From Ectocarpus siliculosus (lineage: Eukaryota; Sar; Phaeophyceae; Ectocarpales; Ectocarpaceae): a stretch of 64,000 nt of DNA. Location of the stretch: the NCBI GenBank assembly GCA_000310025.1, contig FN649751.1, forward strand, positions 4,751,095 through 4,815,094. The letters run 5' to 3'. A program made the translations under genes and the position numbers. How positions within the stretch are numbered: position 1 is the first letter of the stretch; every line of letters begins with the position of its first letter. The notes beneath the pieces are model-generated. The model was not told the origin of the DNA, searched no databases, and saw only the letters and a program-made list of their open reading frames with translations. Shown piece after piece: positions 36,401 through 47,824 of the stretch.

Positions 36401-38260
36401 ACGGTCAGACAAACGTCGCTGCACCGCACACCCGGTGCGCATTGCATGCTGCCGACATGGTGCAACTTTTGCTTCATCTTAAATGTTTATGCGTGGACAG
36501 AAGCATGCCGCTCTACATGCATGCTCATAATAATAAGTGACACATCAAACCGCGGCGTGAGGAGGGTGAGGCGGTGAGGCGGGCGGCATAGATCTCAGGA
36601 GTGCGGCACAGGTGGTGGAGGCGGAGGTGATGGAGATGGGGATGCTTCAAGCGGCGTGGGGGCGTGAGGAGCTGCAGCGCGTGCGTCCTGTGGACCGTGC
36701 TGTGGTGATTTGTTTGACAGGAAACTATCGACTCCGTCGACGACTGACTGCGATATGTATCACAACTTGTTCGCGTGCTGAATGAAGGGGTACGTACACA
36801 CATACATGCATGCCTCCGCTTTTTGCGGCGCTACGCTTCCCATGCACTCCCGGTAACTGAACTGGGCCAACCGCCTGTTCATGAATTAGTACGTTGCTCC
36901 ATCAGTATTCTCCATGACTGGGGGTGGGTGAGGGTGCAGTGATAGTGGAGTAGTAGTAGCCTTGTTGGGGTGAAAGCGGAAGCTCGGAAATATGTTTGGT
37001 GTTCCGAGTCGGCTCAACCATCTGTCTGCCGCCGCCGGCAAAGGGGCTCCGTCGTATTGAACGCAACGTTCTAGGAAATTTCCGCATGTTCAAGACTGAA
37101 ATATTGCGCTCCGGTCTTCGCAAGCTATTTTTGAAACCAAAATTCAATCTTGGGCCGGAATTCCTTCAAACTTCCAAGACTGAAATGGGAGACCATTTCG
37201 CAAACACCCTATTTTCTAGCCCGCATTTAATTTGTCCGCATTTCTTTCACGCCCGCCCGCGGCTCTCCTTTCACGCGCTCCACCGAAATCCCGCCAAATC
37301 ACTCCATCCACCAAATCACCACAAAACCCCACTTGTTTCAATAATCAACATCCTTCATCCCCTTCACAAGACCCACCGCCAGGCCAACCCAGAGAACCTG
37401 GGCACCTTCGATCGTCGCCGCCTGCGTTTCATTCATTTCCGGTAGGTGGCGGGCAGTGTGCATGGCTGCTGTGTGACTGCTCATCATGTGACTGCTGCTG
37501 TGGCTCCCACAGCAGCCAAGCAGCAAAGAGTGCTTATTCTATGATAGGCTGTGGGTTAAACCACCTACTGCTGTCTTCCTTGTTCCCTGTGTCCCATGCC
37601 ATCGTGTCCTACCTGCAGTCCAGGGGTGCGCTACGTGGTGCTGTGTAGGTTGTAGCATACAATAATGAATCTGTAGATGGCCGCTTGTAACTTTGTTCAA
37701 ACGTGTGTTCGTCATGGTGGTCTCCACAACACCACCTCAAATATCATCCTGAGCACCTGCAACGGGGCTGCTGCAACGTATCGCGCACCTATCCGCGGTG
37801 CGCTGACCTCACAACAACCAGCGGTGATTGGGTTAGGTATTAGAATTTGGGTACGCGCTTGCTTGCTGTTCATTCAACCCGGGATGGATGCGGGAAAGTG
37901 CCTTTGGTGGTCTCCATACAATTTCGGATCGCATCTACAGCACACATCTACACTGCAAGTAAGGTGCGCGTCTTGTTGTGTTACCCTTTCTTTCGATCAA
38001 ACATCGCGGTCGGTCGCCGTTTCCATCCCCCCCATGTTCGTCTCTCTTCTTGCTCTTTTTCTCACGGATTCCTCCTCCACCGTCTTCGTGCCTCTCTTCC
38101 CTGGACATCAACCAATGGATGGCCATGGATCGCCAAACAAACGCTGTCCAGCGTCCTGCTCAGCCAAGCGTCAGAAGCGCACAGAAACGATCCTCAGCTC
38201 TCTCTGACCGAGTTTGCCGAACGATGTGGTGAGTGGTCTGCGAGAACACTGGGTCTGCGG

Positions 38261-38524
38261 TATAGAAGCCGAAGTTGTTGAGAAGCACGATGACCACTAC
38301 ACACCACTATAGTCAGCGTACTTCTCAACAGTTATTGCCCGTTTCTGGTCTGGTTTTGCGGCCACGAACACGTTCCCCCAGTGCTGCCATCCCTGTGATC
38401 AGCTCTGCCTTGCGCACTTTTTTTGAGAAGCACGATGACCACTAGACCACCAGTCAGCGCTGACTGTAGTCTAGTGGTTTGAATTCGGCTTGACTACAAC
38501 AATGGCTTGATTTTGGCTTCTATA
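38261..38524. mobile_element. Small TIR/hairpin element (264 bp)
   Basis: Ends TATAGAAGCCGAA and TTTTGGCTTCTATA are inverted repeats. The sequence GCGG flanks both sides and may be a target duplication. Internally GAGAAGCACGATGACCACTA occurs twice, in diverged form, and the core CAGTCAGCGCTGACTG is a perfect palindrome shared with 22231-22302. Confidence 0.7.
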
Positions 38525-39901
38525 GCGGTGTGGACCGCGCACGCTGTACATCTGTTATCTATGGTGTGGTTTAGCGTTGTTGAACATGAAGTAAGGTAGC
38601 ATAATTACTTGTAGCACACATTGAAGCCAGGGAGCAGTGCAACCGAGAAAAAAAGAGAAATAGAGAGCGCCCTCGGAAGGGGGAGGAGGGACGGAGGGGG
38701 GAATACCGTGAGAGACAGCTCGAGAGGCACCCATGCTGATTATTCATGCTGGTTTGGTGGATTTACCAGTAATGGTATCCCATGAGACATGTGGGACATT
38801 CCCCGTGTCCGTGCGACGTTCCACATGTCCCGAGGGACAGCCATTGGGCGTCCCATGCAGACATCCGATAGTGTCACGACCTGCATTTCCGGCCCACGCT
38901 GACGCCATTTGTGAAGGTGTCGACGTTGTAAATAAATGTCAGACGACAGGTATTCGATGGTGCCCGGGTTCTGCTGCAGAACACTCTCCACCCACAGAAC
39001 TTACCCTCTTCGGCCGGGCCCATTTGGGACCGGGCAGGGGATTTCGATAGGGGTGTCAAGATACTCTTTTCTGTAGGTAAGGTGCTATCAGGACTATATT
39101 TTCTATTAGAAGTACATCTGTAGTGTCTTCCTGTGGAATGACGTTCGTCGAAGGGAAGGAGAGGAGGAGAATGACCTCCTGAGAATGCATCCTGGACTCG
39201 ACCCTTACACAAAACCGTTCCGGTTTCTGCTCAGGATCAGGCCCACCTGACGGAGTCTCGTGTACAGTAGGTACATTCACACGTTGAAACACCAACAACT
39301 AGGCGCAGAGGCCCCCGAAAAGCAGCACGAACGCGATCATAGAAAAAACGAACATAAAACTAAATGGAAGGGCCCGAACCAGTAAACAGAATCAGATGTC
39401 GCCGGCGACCGATCGGGTAGAGGAGATGCACACGTACACGGAGGGACTCGATCGCTCCCGCTCGGCAAGCCATGCCATACAAAACACAGAAAGTACGACA
39501 AGATATCGTTGTGCTCTTTCTAGGCCGGGGTGGGGTGTACTCGCCGACGGGGTTCTGCGGGCCATGTGTTTCCCCAACACATACCTACACAATCGAGTGT
39601 GGGGGAGCGATCACGACACCAATGATGCCTAAATGCTCCACTCCAACACCGACAAACAAACAAGACACCCCCGCCCCCCACAAGAGTACTACTCCTGGAT
39701 GTCACATTCTCGCCAGCCAGGCTTGCCCCCCCCATACGCAGACAAGCGGAAGCGCCTCACAGAAGGGAAGGGAAGTGGTACCATGGGAGCAAGGGGCTTA
39801 CTAGCGACAGGTGACTCAAGGGAGACATCCGGGGGGTGTTCTGCCCCCTCCATCACATTAATCCTGGCGCATATTTTGCTACACGTTCTGCAGTCATGTC
39901 C

Positions 39902-41078
39902 TCAGACTGGGTATTTCTTCGGTTGTTTCCCTACCCCACACACTCGGTTGCATGACCCCTTTGCTGCCCCGTTTTGCCGCACGTCAGCCGACTGGCCTTG
40001 TCTTCCTCCTCCTTGTGCCAGGAGAAAATGAACCTCTCTTCCCCCCCTTAGCGCCCTCGCATTCACTGTCACCGCCAGGCACCTCCATCCGAAGAGACTG
40101 TGTCTTCTTCTCGGACTCGGCCAGACCAAAGGCTCCAGACGCTTCCACGGCCTCGTCAGCCTTTCAGGCAATCTCGATACGAGTCCCGCGTCGTCGACAT
40201 GCAGCATTCCCCATGTCGCCCTCTGTACGTATTACATCGGTGTCGCTCGCCCCAGGCCTAGACTACATCAGATCCTTGAGGATTAAGCGTCGTGTCGCTG
40301 AATCGCACAAGATCGACTGAGATCGCCGCTGCGAAAAACATGCGCGGAGACAGCGCACATCTTTGTCGCAATCCCTGTGTGACCTTCAACGAGTCCGAGA
40401 GCTCGCCGTGAACCATGCGTACCCGGGTTTGCGTGCCATCGTGGAATTGGCGGATGACTGTGATCAGTTGGTACGGGACACCGGCTCGAGCCAGTGTTTG
40501 CCACAGCAGCACTTGGTCAACCGAGTGGTGGAAATTTATTGATATCGACGAAGTACAGATATATGTTCCGCCGCCGACCCAGTTCCTGCGGTCGACGCAC
40601 TACGAACAGCATGTCGACGGTCGATCGATCAAGCCGGAAGCCGCACTGCTCCTCCGTTGAGATGTCGGGGGTTTCGAAGCAGTCGCTGAGGCGATTGGCG
40701 ACTACCTTACGAGGCAATTTGCCTGCGCGCGCGAGAAGTGAGATCGGGCTTCGTGGAGAGCCCCGTGACAATGGCTTCTTTTCGCGCCTCCTGCAGGACC
40801 TCCCCTCCGTTCCACACGCCGACGAGGATCGCATACCAGTTACTGATACACGAATCGTACCGTTCCTGGTCACTGAGGGTAAAGTATGGGGGTGGCCAGT
40901 GTTTAGACGGGCCCGGTTCCCAAGGTATGGGTAATCTGATTTTGCCCTGATTGTCCACCTTCGTAACTGGCATCATCCTGGGCACTGGTTGGATGCCCCG
41001 GTTGTGCGCATTTTCTTCATGACTTCCGACTTTCCACAAGAGGAAGCTGCAGTCTCGAGAGAATCTCCTGGACGCCAT
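39902..41078 (-). mobile_element. Decayed non-LTR retrotransposon reverse transcriptase
   Basis: Read on the minus strand, broken frames give a reverse-transcriptase order. First comes SLLARAGKLPRKVVANRLSD, then EEQCGFRLDRSTVDMLFVVR, then VDINK (about 40873-40517). Next is LLWQTLARAGVPYQLITVIR, then a VTQGLRQRCALSP-type motif (about 40512-40258), and finally YVDDAG-like HVDDAGLVS (about 40207). These match the LINE-type RT palm (EEQCGFR, QGLRQG and the catalytic DD box). At least two frame changes and internal loss show it is dead. Ends and target duplications were not found. Confidence 0.8.
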
Positions 41079-42051
41079 CCGACTCCAAGAGACGCTATTG
41101 GCCCCGTCTAGAGTATCGAAGTGCCCTGCCTGGTCCCAATGCGTCCAGCCGGAGAGGGTACGTTCTGTGGGTGGAGAGTGTTAAGAAGGACCCGATTACC
41201 AAGGTATATGCGTGATTTGACGTTACCTTTACCGTACACCTTCGCAGATGGCGTCGTCGGGAGGACGGTGGTTCTGTAACGTGATTGTGCACTTGTATTT
41301 TTTTCTGACGTCGATGTATTCCATAAGAGGACAGTAAAGTCTTGAGATCACGTCCTGGGCTCGGTCCTACTCAACAGGAATCTGTTGACACGTCAATCGA
41401 ATCACCTTCAATCGACGTAGGCCGTGGTTATCGGGTCCTTCTTCACACTCTCCTTTCTCAGAGGTAGCCCTCTACGGCCGGACCCAGCGGGACCTGGCAG
41501 GTAAATTCGATAAATTTTGTGGACACATTCCTTGTCAGCAGGATGGGGTCCTGGAGGTGCTCGCACGACTTTACCTTCCTCTGATGGAAAATGTCAAAGT
41601 CAAGAGCAAATACGTGCGCACAATAAGGGTGTAGAACGCTGTCCTGGCGACGCTGTCTGTGAAGGTGTTCGACTACGGTAAAGGTCAAATGACTGGCGCC
41701 TTGCTTGGTATTCGGGTCCTTCTCAACTAGACACAGCAGTTTGTATCGACTTCACGGTCGACTAGGGAAAGGACAACGACGCATACAGAGCTGGTGCGGT
41801 TACTGCGGTTGTCGCGGTAAAAAAGTGCCTTTCGTTGGGAACTATGGCGTATCCTCATCTACAGGCAACTACATTTCCTTCGACATTTTACGATCTACTG
41901 GAACTTCCGAACATACGTAGAGTTTAAGCAACGGACGTTGCCATTCGGACATTACGATTTGGCCGTCGATCGTGCGGATTCTCTTTGTTCGACACCTGGT
42001 TGGAGCCACGATTGATTGTCTGTGTGGACTTGGCAGATGTTTGTTCCGATC

Positions 42052-42190
42052 CACGAGGGTTGTTTCTCTACTTGCCGTGCTTTTGAAAGCTCTGGCCCTA
42101 AACGTGGATTCTTGCTGGGTCAGACGGACGGCGCGCCACCACGAGGGTTGTTTCTCTACTGGCCAAGCACACGAGGGTTGTTTCTCTACT
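42052..42190 (+). repeat. Three dispersed copies of a 21-bp motif
   Basis: CACGAGGGTTGTTTCTCTAC followed by T occurs at 42052, 42140 and 42170, all in direct orientation. Confidence 0.85.
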
Positions 42191-42580
42191 TCTACTTGAA
42201 GCTCGACCCTGCCCATGGCTGGCAAAATCGGCAGCGGGCACACACCACCGCGAGGGTGGGAGATCTTGTGTGCGTTTTCGACGCGTTCAACACCATGCTT
42301 TTCCCCCCCTGCGTTCACCCCCTTGCCCCCCGAACGTTTATTTGCTTAGATTTGCGCGGAACATTTCGTGCGTCACCTTGTCCGTCGAAACGTTTTTGCT
42401 TTGCTTCTCGGACGGGTATGCCATTGTGGTACACTTGGGTCACCGCTCGCTGTCCAAGGCACTTCCCGGGCTCAATATAGTATATGTTTACGTGTACGGG
42501 AAAGTTACGTGTGCTTGGCGTAGATTTCCGACGGGTCTTGCCTCTCTTGTTTTCGTTCTGGCTCGCATGTGTGCCCGCAG

Positions 42581-44318
42581 ACCATCGGCAAGACCACAAA
42601 GAAGGACCTCAGTGGAGACGTGACGACCACCTTCCCCTCCCTCGTCCTGTCGTCGTCTGACTTTACCCCAGAAAATGTGAGGAGGGCAGGGGCGACGCCT
42701 CTGATAGGGTGCGCCCGTTCCCGCTCGAAACCCTAGGCCTTGGTTGGACACTGTCCAAGCGTTGGTGACCACAGTAGCAGTAGCGTACCGGAGTGCAAAC
42801 CGCATGCTTTGACACCAACCCCCAAATCGATGTACAGATATGGCCGTTTAATGTTTTCATATTTCTGCTCGTGCCATGGTTCTTGATAATCTTTTCTACC
42901 GTTTACTGCACGGAAGGCGTGGAAAGTTGTCTCCCAAACAGACTGGGATGTATGCGATGCAGAAATATCATGGCGTTTTGCTATGCCGAGCAACATGTTG
43001 GTGCCAGCGACAAAGTCTCGATATCGATGGTGCAGCAGGGGATGTGAACGGCGTGTTGTTGGGTGCGTTGACTGACTATCCGTAGCCCCTTGTGAGATCC
43101 TCACGACCCCCACCCCACGTCAACTTGTCCCCTCGACTTTGCTGTCTCTTTATCCCCTCCCCACCCGGCGTTTTTCCTGCCGCGCGCTTGCCCCTTTTCT
43201 CGTTTCTTTCGTTTCTTTCAACACTCTTGCACGCAGCCTTTGACGACAACGACGGATGATGACTTCGATGACAGCGCGTTCGGCAGATTGTATCTCGATA
43301 TAAAGCAAGGGTCTTACTCACGTACCGCCATCGCCGAGGTTGAGCCGTTGGATATTGGCACCTTTCTCGGCAACATTGGTGGATTCTGGGGTAGGTGGCG
43401 GCAAGTGATGTTGTTGGTTTCGTGGTTATGTATGGAGGTGTTGACGACACTATGCTCCCAAACACCTGAAGGACCCGCCTTTTGTCCGCACGAAAGGCCT
43501 GGAATTTTTGCAGGTCGTGAGACGAACACACAGCATTTTCATGGATGTCTCGCTAATGGAAAATCGTGCGCCATGATCTTCGATTTTCGTCCGAGAGGAA
43601 TTTTGGGGGTTTCAGGGAGTTGGCGCTGGAGGAGGACGTTCGGCCCATCGTTTGAACGTAATGGTGCCCCGCAGAGCGATGTTTCCCTCTGCGATCTCAC
43701 AAATGTGTCTTGGCCGTCCAACCAGCGCTTCAAATGAATGTGAATACATCTGATACCTGCTGCGCAACGTATTGATTTCAAACTCAAGCCCATCCTGTGC
43801 ACTAGCCTAATTTGAGCTAATATTTTTCTCAGCAAATCGGTTCTCGGCGAAATTTGTCCTCACCACCATGCCGAAATTCATCCCCCAAACCCTTAGTCCC
43901 CTGTGTCGATCTTCCTGCACCCTTCAGAACTGCTGCTCATTTTTTGGGGGCTCTTCTTCATCGCCACACAGGAGGAACGTGAACCAAAGATGAAGGCTCG
44001 GGACTTCGCCAAGACAGTCCAGACCACGAAGGAAATTGTCACCAGACGTAGAAGCCTGTCTGTAGACGCTGCTGCTTCCACAAACTCGGGTATTGTAGAA
44101 GATCGGCTTCATTGGGATCCGCCTTCCGAGGTGACAACCCCCTTCATTCCAACACCGCCGCCGCAGCCTTTCCTCCAGTTGTTCCCGTGAACGACAGTGT
44201 TGGAAGCTCGGCGGGTGGCGGCGCTTCCAACACTGGCAGCCGCAACGGCAGCACGAGCAATGGCCACCGGCGCCGCACGACGGTGAGTTCGGGCCGCAGG
44301 GTGAAGGCAGGTTCGTGA
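42581..44318 (+). CDS. C-terminal exons of an unidentified membrane protein (5' part not resolved)
   Basis: Exons 42581-42676 (phase 0 to 0), 43237-43390 and 43928-44089, then 44179-44318, join in frame with GT-AG borders. The encoded tail reads an acidic segment (TDDDFDDS), then GNIGGFWELLLIFWGLFFI, a single membrane helix after a Gly-Gly turn, then a basic, Ser/Gly/Asn-rich cytoplasmic tail. Alternatively the third exon reads through to a stop at 44190 without the last 90-bp intron. A GNIGG motif directly before the last helix is seen in several membrane channel or receptor-like families, including the DEG/ENaC type, but this is too little to name the protein. Exons further upstream were not found. 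Confidence 0.5.
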
Positions 44319-45754
44319 AACGGCGATGCTTCCGCGTTTTGCTTTCGCGCTTCGATTGGATCGAAGGAGCTTAATAGTGCTGTAGTAGTTTAAGTCTTCG
44401 GGCGAATGTGCAAAGACAGGCAATCTCCCGCTGATAGCTTCCGCAGGAAACGCCGACGGAGACATCTGTCGTTGTAATATTACTAGAACTCACCACCTTC
44501 GTTTTTCTACGTTAGTGTTGTGGAACATCTGCTAGATGTTATTGCGAATTTTTTCCTATAATGTTGGGTCGGCTCTGTCTTTGTACAATCCCGCACTTCA
44601 CCTTTCAATGTGTTGTGGAACATGTAAACAATTGTTATTGCCTCAATGTTGCTTTAGTTTTGGGTCAGCTTTCATGTTTCTTTTTTTTGCTCTTTTTGTG
44701 GTTTTATCTCTCTGTTTATTTGTCTCCTGATGGTCGTGTCGCCTTTGTTTGTCTTTCTTCAGCGCACCAGTCGCGCTCTCTCGGGATCCATGGTCGCCGA
44801 TTCTTTGTTGTTTTATACATACGTTGGGCGCGTTCTATGGAAGTAATTTCAATTGTGTTTTTACCTTTTTTCAAGTGAGTTTTCAATTCGGATGCTTGGG
44901 CTTATTGATACATCAGTCGCCAGATAATTGTTGCCTACATTCAGGCATCATCTCTATGTGTAGGCTAAACTACTGCAGGCTGCACGTAAAGAATTCAGCG
45001 GCTCGTTCATTGAGGTCATATTTCCTCGCAATCAATGAACAAAGTTCCTCTTTTGCTGTAGAAAACCATACATCGCAAGTGCTTGCTGAACAACTGCAGG
45101 GTTCCGTCCTTCCTTGTACTGTTTGGTTTTTCGCTGAGGTCATGCCATTGCGAGGTCTATGAGCAAGAACATTGGCGAAGTGATGGCGTCCGGAGGAGAC
45201 TTTCACCAGCAGATCTGGTGTGCCGCTTCCTTACACAGGCGGCGCAACACGACGCATAGAAAGCTAGCGACTCACGACCTCGAAACCTGCTCCTGTTGAC
45301 GAACGCTGACACCTCACGGACATTGTACTTATCTATTATCATTAGGGCCTTGGACAGCTCGCTCAAGATGTCGGTTCGACAATGTACGTAGCATTTATTC
45401 AGGTCATTCCACTAGGCTCATTCAAGAAGGCCTCGCAGCAAGAAAAACACGATGGAAGTCCGTTGCAAACAAGGGGTTGCGAAGGAAAGAAATGGAGTTC
45501 CAATGAACTCCTTTGAGTATTGCAAAAATCCATGTGAAAATGTCCATTGGGGCGCCATGGAATATCCTATGGCATGGCGTCCCGTGGACTTCGTTTCGGG
45601 TTCTATGCACTGAGTACATCATCAGTTCCAGTTGGCGCGAATGAGGGTCTAGGATAAGGTTCATGTCGGTTTGTAAAAATATCAGTACCGAACAGAATAC
45701 TCTGGTTGTTCTGCTGCCTGCCGTTATGACACGGAGAGCCGCCTCGTAATTCAG
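44319..45754. other. Intergenic spacer
   Basis: T-rich 3' region after the membrane-protein gene, then sequence leading into the truncated 7TM-RGS relic. No further gene or RNA is recognised. Confidence 0.45.
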
Positions 45755-46422
45755 CGACAAGGACAAGAAGCTGATCCTCGAGTTGTACCAGAAGGGCAAA
45801 GATTCCTTCGAGGACGTCAACGAGGAGGCGAAAATGTAGTGTGAGCGACGAGAGAGACGGCAGGAGGAGAGCACGTGTCTGCAATTATCTGCAATTACAA
45901 CTACTCGTTTCCGGCCCTTGTGCATACTCTTATGTGCCGTATTCGTTGCTTTGACCTGTGTCATTTTTCGCCGATATTGATCGAGGGTACATTTGACCGC
46001 AAAAACCACTTGAGCTTCCTGCAATTCATCTTTTGTTCTCCGGCATTGCTGTGCGCCACGCGCAGCATCCGGAGGATGCTTGCGAAGGAAGTCCTCTTGG
46101 ATGTGGTGTGCCGCCCAACCCCCCCCGCGCTCGCTTCATGAAGTTCATGTAGTTAAGGTGTGCTCGTCTCGGCTGGGATGGATGGCCAAGCCAAGCGACA
46201 GGGTAATAATTGACACCCGTCAAACCACAACCTGTACACCTCGACACGCCATCAATGTTTTTCAGGATGATGTCGAGAAGAGCGGATCTGGAGGGGAAGA
46301 CGATGCTGGAAGCCAATCTCTTCCGGCGCTTCCTCATCACGGACCGCTTCAGGAGCTTGAGGAGCTTGAGGGAGAAAGTCCAGGCCATGATGGACACTCT
46401 CTGCCCCTGCGGGCTGGAATAG
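45755..46422 (+). pseudogene. Truncated 7TM-RGS relic: last two exons only
   Basis: 45755-45835 is homologous to exon 10 of the array genes (DKDKKLILELYQKGKDSFED) and 46266-46422 to exon 11 (KTMLEANLFRRFLITDRF, ending CGLE before TAG). The acceptors CAG are kept. The exon 10 end has changed from AGAAG|GTGAG to AAAAT|GTAGTG, still a possible but weak donor. None of the seven helices nor the first half of the RGS domain is found upstream. The downstream 300 bp matches the 3' flanks of the full genes (GGATTCCTTG...GGTAGCTACGG). It is therefore a duplication fragment and probably non-functional. Confidence 0.85.
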
Positions 46423-47824
46423 AGCGGCGTAGACGTTACGACGCATAGATTGCAAGGCAGGCGAACATTGTGCAGCCAGGGAGGGGGCTGGATTCCTTGC
46501 AGAGGTGGGGTAGCTACGGAAGGATTTCCGGATAGGGTTTGGCGATGTCACACTCACACATTCCCTTATCAGGGGTCTGAACAAACTCATGCGGAAGTAG
46601 AATGCGTCCGGGAATGCTAGGTTGCTCACGGCCTTAAATGTGATACTGCCTTCGATAGAGAGGCCTTGGCCTCGCGGCCGGCCCCCTGACCCAGGCCGCA
46701 GGAGTAGCTCCTGCCGAAATGCCATCGTGAACCGTGAAGAGAACAGGACTTGAGTTTGTTTCTCCAACCTGTGGGTACAGAGAATGTGATGACTGGTCGC
46801 TCCTGTCGCGATTTTCGTTGGAAGTCACGTCAGTCCAAGCTGAAACGAAATGTGCATAGCAGTATTTACTGACCTCGTCGAAACTGTGGGATGACCCCGT
46901 GCAGCAGTTACGGACCCGTGGCTCGGCCAGGACCGTTGATCATTCCGCAACAACAGTAAGAAACATGATCGAGTCATGACCCTTTCTCATAACTTGGTCA
47001 TGATCACAATCGCGAGAAACCCAATACAGTCGTGGTCCTGGTTTAGCGACTTCTTCCCTGTTTAGGGGGATGCCCTGAATAGCGGTTCCAAAGGTTTGTG
47101 GCACTCCTGCACCCCATATTAGCGGCTTCATAATAAATAGCTACAGCTTCGAAGTGATTTATTGTATGTAGTGAAAAGAGTTGCATCACATTACGGGTTG
47201 ATGTTTTGCCAGGATACCGTTGGGTTGCGTAAGATACCACATGCATGCCCTGGGCATATTGTCAAACCTCGATTACTCTGCAGTAAAACAAAAGTCGGTG
47301 CCGAAAACGACTGCGTTAGAACGTTGGAACTGCTGTCTCGTCGAGGGGTTCCGAAACCATGTCTTTTGAATGCGGCATCCTCTCCGTCATGTACGGGACC
47401 AGAAAATGTGTACATGTGTGCATACTAGGTTCTACAGCAAAATAACGGTGACATAAGTTCTACGGCTCGTTTTTGTATTGCTTAGATATATGCTAGGTTG
47501 GCACTGGCGTGGGTAGGTGCTTGGAGTACGCCAAAATCGCCGTTAGGTGGTGAAGCGGTCTCCGTGCACATTTTGTGGATCGGCGGGACTGTCCACGACG
47601 CACGAATCGGCGGGATTGGGTGCATCCGTTTTTTTTTTTTATTGTGCGTCATGCCTGGTCAGCAGCTGGTTACTTGCTGCTGTTCGCCCGCACATACTTG
47701 TGGACAGCTATTGCTGCAGGTCGGATCGCAGCTTGCTCAGACCTGAGGCGAACAAGGCAGAGGCAGTTGCAAGAGAAGGCATATCACACCAACCTTCGCT
47801 GGTGACCCACCCTCTTCGATTGAT
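46423..47824. other. Intergenic spacer upstream of gene 3
   Basis: 3' flank of the relic copy, then AT-rich spacer. The final 120 bases resemble the upstream regions of genes 1 and 2 (CGCAGCTTGCTCAGACCTGAGG). No gene or clear core promoter is seen. Confidence 0.45.

Larger units (their letters stand above)
32235..42580. other. Long intergenic or gene-poor region after gene 2
   Basis: About 32235-34030 is the duplicated 3' flank of gene 2. It matches the flanks of genes 1 and 3, including the CTTGGTCGCG-type block near 33950. About 34.0-38.2 kb shows no gene I can support; short frames there lack splice-consistent partners or recognisable motifs. A strong GTGAGT donor at about 38230 could end an exon, but no partner is evident. 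About 38.2-41.7 kb is repeat-derived. Upstream exons of the membrane protein that ends at 44318 probably lie here but were not identified. Confidence 0.5.

Noticed and set aside
46930-47170. Possible pogo/Tigger-like ends (also around 49790-50040 and 62865)
   Set aside because: Phrases such as CAGTAGAAC and AGCGGTT recall such elements, but no inverted pair, TA duplication or transposase was found.
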